DNA of 5,050 nt from an uncultured Kiritimatiellota bacterium (GTDB taxonomy: Bacteria; Verrucomicrobiota; Kiritimatiellia; RFP12; UBA1067): positions 1 to 5,050 of the forward strand of contig CAKURH010000144.1 of the NCBI GenBank assembly GCA_934675625.1, in the 5' to 3' direction. This document shows, piece by piece, positions 1 to 5,050 of the stretch. Positions within the stretch are counted from its first letter, which is position 1; each line of letters starts with the position of its first letter. The position numbers were made by a program, and so were the translations under genes. The notes under the pieces are model-generated. The model saw nothing but the letters and a program-made list of their open reading frames with translations, was not told the origin of the DNA and did not search any database.

Positions 1-1794
<1,794 letters not shown>

Positions 1795-1800
1795 AAGGGG
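1795..1800 (+). promoter_or_regulatory. Ribosome binding site deciding the ATG-1809 start
   Basis: AAGGGG lies immediately after the LamG stop codon and 8 bases before ATG 1809, a normal Shine-Dalgarno spacing. An in-frame GTG at 1800 would begin on the last G of this site and leave no room for ribosome spacing, so ATG 1809 is the better start. A further in-frame ATG at 1818 has no comparable site at a suitable distance. Confidence 0.65.
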
Positions 1801-1808
1801 TGCGCAAG

Positions 1809-4724
1809 ATGACGCTGATGGGAAAATGTCTGGCGGCGACCTTGGCCCTGTTGGGTGGGGTCGCCTTCGGCGGGCCGCTCGATGCGGCCTGGCTGGTCGG
1901 GCGTACGGATCGTCCGCCGCTCTCGTACCGGGTCGGCGAGAAGATGACCTTCTCGCTTGAACTGCACGGGGCGGGGAAGCTGGAACGCGGACGTTATTTC
2001 ATCGACTGGAAGCGCGAGGGGGACGACGGCAAGTCCTTCAAGGGGCGTGAAGCGCTGCCTTTGGCAACGTCCAACATCGTCATCGAGACGTCAATCGATC
2101 AGCCGGGATACGTCCGCATTTTCGCGCAGGTGACGGACGCCACCGGAAAGGCGTATGAAAAGGTGATGCCCGCCGATGCCCGAACGCCCGACGGAAGCCG
2201 CCTCCTGAACGGATCCGAACGGGAGTCGAAGCTGGTGTTCTTCGATGGTGGCGCGGGCGCGGAACTGGAGAAGCTTGAGACGGTTCCCGAACCGGACGAT
2301 TTCGATGCGTTCTGGGCGCGGCAGCGGGTACGCCTCGAGAAAGTGCCGATGCGCGTTGAGAAGAAGGAGGTGCCCGGCGCGCATGCCGGTTTCCGCACCT
2401 GGGCGGTCGAGATTGCGTGCCAGGGCGTGCGTCCCGTCACAGGCTATCTTGCGATTCCCGAGGCGACCGTGCAGGGGAAGCGGTTTCCCGCAATCTTGAC
2501 CTGCCACGGCTATGACGGCGACGTGTTTGTGCATAGGAGCATGTGGGGGGAGAATCCGCGCGCGGGCTACATCACCTTCGACATCAACGCACACGGCATG
2601 AAACTGCCCGCGTTCGGGGCCGACGAGGCCTATCAAAAGGCCCTGCGGTCGGAGGTCGGCTCCAACGGCAAGACCTATGCGCTCGATCCTGTTCAGAACG
2701 CCGATCCCGAAACGGCCTATTTCAACGGCATGTGTCTGCGGATCATGCGGGCGCTGGAGTTCCTGAAGAGTCTGCCCGAATGGAACGGACGCGACCTGGA
2801 ATCGTGGGGCTGGAGCCAGGGCGGCTTGCAGGCGATCTGGGCCGCCGCGCTCGACCACGACGTCACGAAAGCGACGGCGGGCATTCCGTGTCGCTGCGAC
2901 ATGGCGGCCGAACAGGTGGGGCGGTTGCGCCTCGGATGGAAGGTGCCGTGGACGGCGGCGTTGGGCTACTACGATCCTGTCAACATGGCGCGGCGTATTC
3001 CGAAAACTTGCACGGTCGAGATTCCGCGCGCGGGACTGGGGGACAATCTGTGCTGTCCGCCGGCGGGCGTCGCGTTGTTCTACAACCGGCTGACGTGCCC
3101 GAAGCGCATCACGTGGTATCAGGGCTCGACGCACGGGTATGTTCCGCCGCCGCCCTACACGCAGACGTTCAGCCAGTCGGCGCCGGCTGCTGAAGTGGCA
3201 GACGGCTTCGACGACTCGCTCTATGCACCTGAAGTTCAGCCCTTCGAGCCTTTGACGGGACTGAAGTGGAAACTGCCGCCCGGCGCGACGCTGTCGAACG
3301 GCTGGCTCGTTGTCGAGCAGAAGCCCGGCGCGGACGGGAAATGCCCGTCCACCGTCTGGGCGACGGCTTCGCTTGACTTGGCGGACTGCTCCGATCGCGG
3401 CATCGAGATGCGACTGACGGCGGCAGCGGAGAATCTCGGCAAGCCCGATCCCGTCTACTTCGGCTTCAAGTTCATGCTGCGGGTCGGCTTTGAAGAAGGG
3501 CCGGACGCCTATCCGGGCGCGGCGGCTCCCGGACAGTCCTTCCTGCCGACGGAACTCGCTTTCGCGACGGACTTTGTGGGGCGCACGGTTCGGGAGGCGA
3601 CGCTTTATCTCGGACTTCAGGCGATTCCGGGGCGTGCGGCGTTCGACCTTTCAACGCTGAAAATGCGCAAGACGCCCTACCCGTATCCGCGCGTCAACGT
3701 AGATGGACGCGCCCGATACACACCCGCTTTCCAGAAGCGCATGAACCGCCGCTTCCGGGGCGTGATGAGTCCGATGCGGCGCATGACGGAAGACGATTTC
3801 AAGACGCTTCACGGCTGGGGTGCCAACCTGCTGCGCTACCAGATGACGCCTCATCTCGATTCCGCGCTTGCCGTCCAGGAGTCGTCGGCCCGGACGGACG
3901 CGGAGAAAGTCGCGTTTTCCAAGACGTGGATTTCCCTTTCGCTTGACCATTTGGAGAAAGACCTGATTCCATGGGCGCGCAAGTACGGTCTGATGATTGC
4001 CGTGGACATGCACAGTGTGCCGGGCGGGCAGGGGATTGACGGCGGCGTTTTCACCTCCGATGCGTGTGCGCGGAGCTATGTGGACACGTGGCGCGAGATT
4101 GCCGTGCGGTTCAAAAGGCATGCGGGCGTCCTCTACGGCTATGATCTGATCAACGAGCCCAACCAGCGCGGATTGAAGAAATATGACTACTGGACGCTTC
4201 AGAAGCTCGCGGCCAACGCAATCCGCCGTGTCGATTCCGAGACGCCGATTATTGTCGCGTCCAATGGCGGCGGCGGGCCTGCGGCGTTTTCGTATCTTCG
4301 GCCGCTGCCTTTGAACAATGTCATTTACGAGGTCCACATGTACCAGCCGTTTGACTTCACCCATCAGGGCGTCGGCTTCGTGCCGAAAGGGGCGGTCTAC
4401 CCCGACAGGGCAAAGGGATGGGACAGGGCGGCGCTGGAAGCGTACATGAAACCCGTCTACGACTTTGCCGCGCGGCATGGTGCACGGATCTATGTCGGCG
4501 AGTTCTCGGCCATCAACTGGGCGAAGGGCGCGGGCGACTGGATGCGAGACGCGATCGCCGTCTTTGAGAAGCACGGTTCAGACTGGTCGTTTCATGCTTT
4601 CCGCGAATGGCCGCCCTGGAGCGTCGAGCATGTCGACGGCTCCAAGCCGAGCGGGGACAATCCGCGCAAGCGTGCTCTGCTGGACGGCTTTGCCGGAAAG
4701 ATTGTACGGGAAATTTCCGAATAA
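1809..4724 (+). CDS. Secreted acetyl xylan esterase (AXE1/CE7-like) - GH5 glycosidase fusion
   Basis: A 971-residue exported bifunctional enzyme predicted to remove O-acetyl groups and cut a beta-linked polysaccharide backbone. Residues 1-21 are a Sec signal peptide (hydrophobic core CLAATLALLGGVAFG). Residues 35-147 resemble the Ig-like domain often preceding secreted AXE1 esterases (YRVGEKMTF). Residues 160-452 are an alpha/beta-hydrolase of AXE1 (PF05448) type: HGYDG (233-237, oxyanion region), GWSQGG with Ser336, GLGDN with Asp412, STHGY with His442, so the triad is complete. Residues 465-622 form a probable beta-sandwich module ending LGLQAIPGRAAFDLSTLKM. Residues 637-969 are a GH5 TIM barrel: Arg676 (NLLRYQ), His735 (DMHSVPG), Asn782-Glu783 acid/base (LINEPN), His843/Tyr845 (VHMYQ), Glu898 nucleophile (VGEFSA) and Trp934/Trp937 (FREWPPWS). 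Stop TAA. Neighbours are a LamG protein and a GH106 enzyme, fitting a glycan-degradation operon. The GH5 substrate (glucan, mannan, xylan or xyloglucan) cannot be read from the sequence. GTG 1800 is a less likely start. Confidence 0.94.
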   Translation: MTLMGKCLAATLALLGGVAFGGPLDAAWLVGRTDRPPLSYRVGEKMTFSLELHGAGKLERGRYFIDWKREGDDGKSFKGREALPLATSNIVIETSIDQPGYVRIFAQVTDATGKAYEKVMPADARTPDGSRLLNGSERESKLVFFDGGAGAELEKLETVPEPDDFDAFWARQRVRLEKVPMRVEKKEVPGAHAGFRTWAVEIACQGVRPVTGYLAIPEATVQGKRFPAILTCHGYDGDVFVHRSMWGENPRAGYITFDINAHGMKLPAFGADEAYQKALRSEVGSNGKTYALDPVQNADPETAYFNGMCLRIMRALEFLKSLPEWNGRDLESWGWSQGGLQAIWAAALDHDVTKATAGIPCRCDMAAEQVGRLRLGWKVPWTAALGYYDPVNMARRIPKTCTVEIPRAGLGDNLCCPPAGVALFYNRLTCPKRITWYQGSTHGYVPPPPYTQTFSQSAPAAEVADGFDDSLYAPEVQPFEPLTGLKWKLPPGATLSNGWLVVEQKPGADGKCPSTVWATASLDLADCSDRGIEMRLTAAAENLGKPDPVYFGFKFMLRVGFEEGPDAYPGAAAPGQSFLPTELAFATDFVGRTVREATLYLGLQAIPGRAAFDLSTLKMRKTPYPYPRVNVDGRARYTPAFQKRMNRRFRGVMSPMRRMTEDDFKTLHGWGANLLRYQMTPHLDSALAVQESSARTDAEKVAFSKTWISLSLDHLEKDLIPWARKYGLMIAVDMHSVPGGQGIDGGVFTSDACARSYVDTWREIAVRFKRHAGVLYGYDLINEPNQRGLKKYDYWTLQKLAANAIRRVDSETPIIVASNGGGGPAAFSYLRPLPLNNVIYEVHMYQPFDFTHQGVGFVPKGAVYPDRAKGWDRAALEAYMKPVYDFAARHGARIYVGEFSAINWAKGAGDWMRDAIAVFEKHGSDWSFHAFREWPPWSVEHVDGSKPSGDNPRKRALLDGFAGKIVREISE

Positions 4725-4734
4725 CAGTGAAAGT

Positions 4735-4739
4735 AAAGG
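4735..4739 (+). promoter_or_regulatory. Ribosome binding site of the GH106 gene
   Basis: AAAGG sits 5 bases before ATG 4745 in the 20-base gap after the esterase-GH5 stop codon. The gap is A-rich and shows no hairpin, which supports transcription through from the upstream gene. The site supports ATG 4745 as the start of the third gene. Confidence 0.6.
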
Positions 4740-4744
4740 TAACC

Positions 4745-5050
4745 ATGAAGAGAATAACACAACCGTTCTGTGTCGCGGCCGCGCTCCTTTGTTCTGAGAT
4801 TTGTGCGGCAGGCCTTGAGTCCGGCTTCCGCGCGCCGCCGGACGCGGCCAAGCCGCAGGTCTGGTGGCACTGGATGGCGGGCAACGTGACGCGCGCGGGC
4901 ATCACGGCCGACCTGGAGGCGATGGCCGAGGCCGGCATCGGCGGCGCGATCCTCTTCGACGCGGGCCTCGGCACGCGCTGGGGCGTCCCGGAGGGGACGC
5001 TCGCCTTCAACACGCCGGAGTGGTACGCGGCGGTGAAGTTCGCGGCCGAG
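4745..5050 (+). CDS. Secreted GH106-family alpha-L-rhamnosidase, N-terminal part (3'-partial)
   Basis: The first 102 codons of a gene that runs off the window. GH106 enzymes release terminal alpha-L-rhamnose from pectin (rhamnogalacturonan) side chains and other rhamnosylated glycans, usually in the periplasm or outside the cell. Residues 1-22 are a Sec signal peptide (MKR, then a hydrophobic stretch ending ICAA-G); no lipobox is present. The mature part carries the characteristic GH106 N-terminal pattern: FRAPPDAAKPQVWWHWMAGN (28-47), then GITADLEAMAEAGIGGAILF (52-71), then NTPEWYAAVKFAAE (89-102), the start of the barrel. Catalytic glutamates lie beyond the window, so activity cannot be judged. 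Full-length members are usually around 800-1100 residues. ATG 4745 has an AAAGG site 5 bases upstream. Codons 25-102 all end in G or C, unlike the signal peptide codons and the upstream gene. The family call is from recognised motifs, not a search. Confidence 0.9.
   Translation, partial: MKRITQPFCVAAALLCSEICAAGLESGFRAPPDAAKPQVWWHWMAGNVTRAGITADLEAMAEAGIGGAILFDAGLGTRWGVPEGTLAFNTPEWYAAVKFAAE

Noticed and set aside
1800..1808. GTG 1800 as the start of the esterase-GH5 gene
   Set aside because: It overlaps the AAGGGG ribosome binding site; ATG 1809 has the proper 8-base spacing and still gives a full signal peptide.
2091..3134. Long minus-strand open frame (347 codons) opposite the esterase domain
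   Set aside because: It lies wholly antisense to a gene with a complete catalytic triad; its translation is Arg/His/Pro-rich with no recognisable domain, typical of shadow frames in G+C-rich DNA.
3651..4574. Minus-strand open frame (307 codons) opposite the GH5 domain
   Set aside because: Antisense to well-conserved GH5 motifs, with no domain and no convincing ribosome binding site; a compositional shadow.
4725..4744. Terminator or promoter between the GH5 fusion and GH106 genes
   Set aside because: The 20-base gap contains only an A-rich stretch and a ribosome binding site; there is no inverted repeat or T-run and no room for a full promoter.
4465..4797. Plus-strand frame (110 codons) bridging the GH5 end and the GH106 start
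   Set aside because: It overlaps two genes recognised by motifs in other frames, and its product is low-complexity and Arg/Ser-rich.

Overview
The window is G+C-rich bacterial DNA that opens with 56 C residues, almost certainly an artificial contig edge. After that it is filled by one plus-strand gene string. Each gene encodes a secreted protein linked to polysaccharide breakdown. The gene types (tandem LamG-like protein, secreted esterase-glycosidase fusion, GH106 alpha-L-rhamnosidase) and the high G+C suggest a carbohydrate-degrading member of the PVC superphylum (Kiritimatiellota, Lentisphaerota or Verrucomicrobiota), perhaps a gut or sediment metagenome contig. This placement is inference; the window has no marker gene.

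Layout: 1-56 poly-C. 58-1794, a protein with two LamG/concanavalin-type beta-sandwich repeats whose start codon is lost in the poly-C, although most of its signal peptide survives. 1809-4724, a 971-residue fusion: signal peptide, N-terminal Ig-like domain, acetyl xylan esterase (AXE1/CE7-like) domain, beta-sandwich linker module, and a GH5 (cellulase superfamily) glycosidase with all expected catalytic residues. 4745-5050, the first 102 codons of a GH106-type alpha-L-rhamnosidase that continues beyond the window.

The genes are 14 and 20 bases apart, each downstream gene has its own Shine-Dalgarno sequence, and no terminator-like hairpin lies between them, so they are probably one operon whose promoter is off the left edge. 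Together they suggest a periplasmic or extracellular system in which LamG modules bind glycan (or mediate adhesion), the esterase removes O-acetyl groups, GH5 cuts a beta-linked backbone and GH106 removes alpha-L-rhamnose. No SusC/SusD pair, transporter or regulator is visible. No RNA gene, CRISPR array, insertion sequence or stretch over 300 bases without a gene was found.
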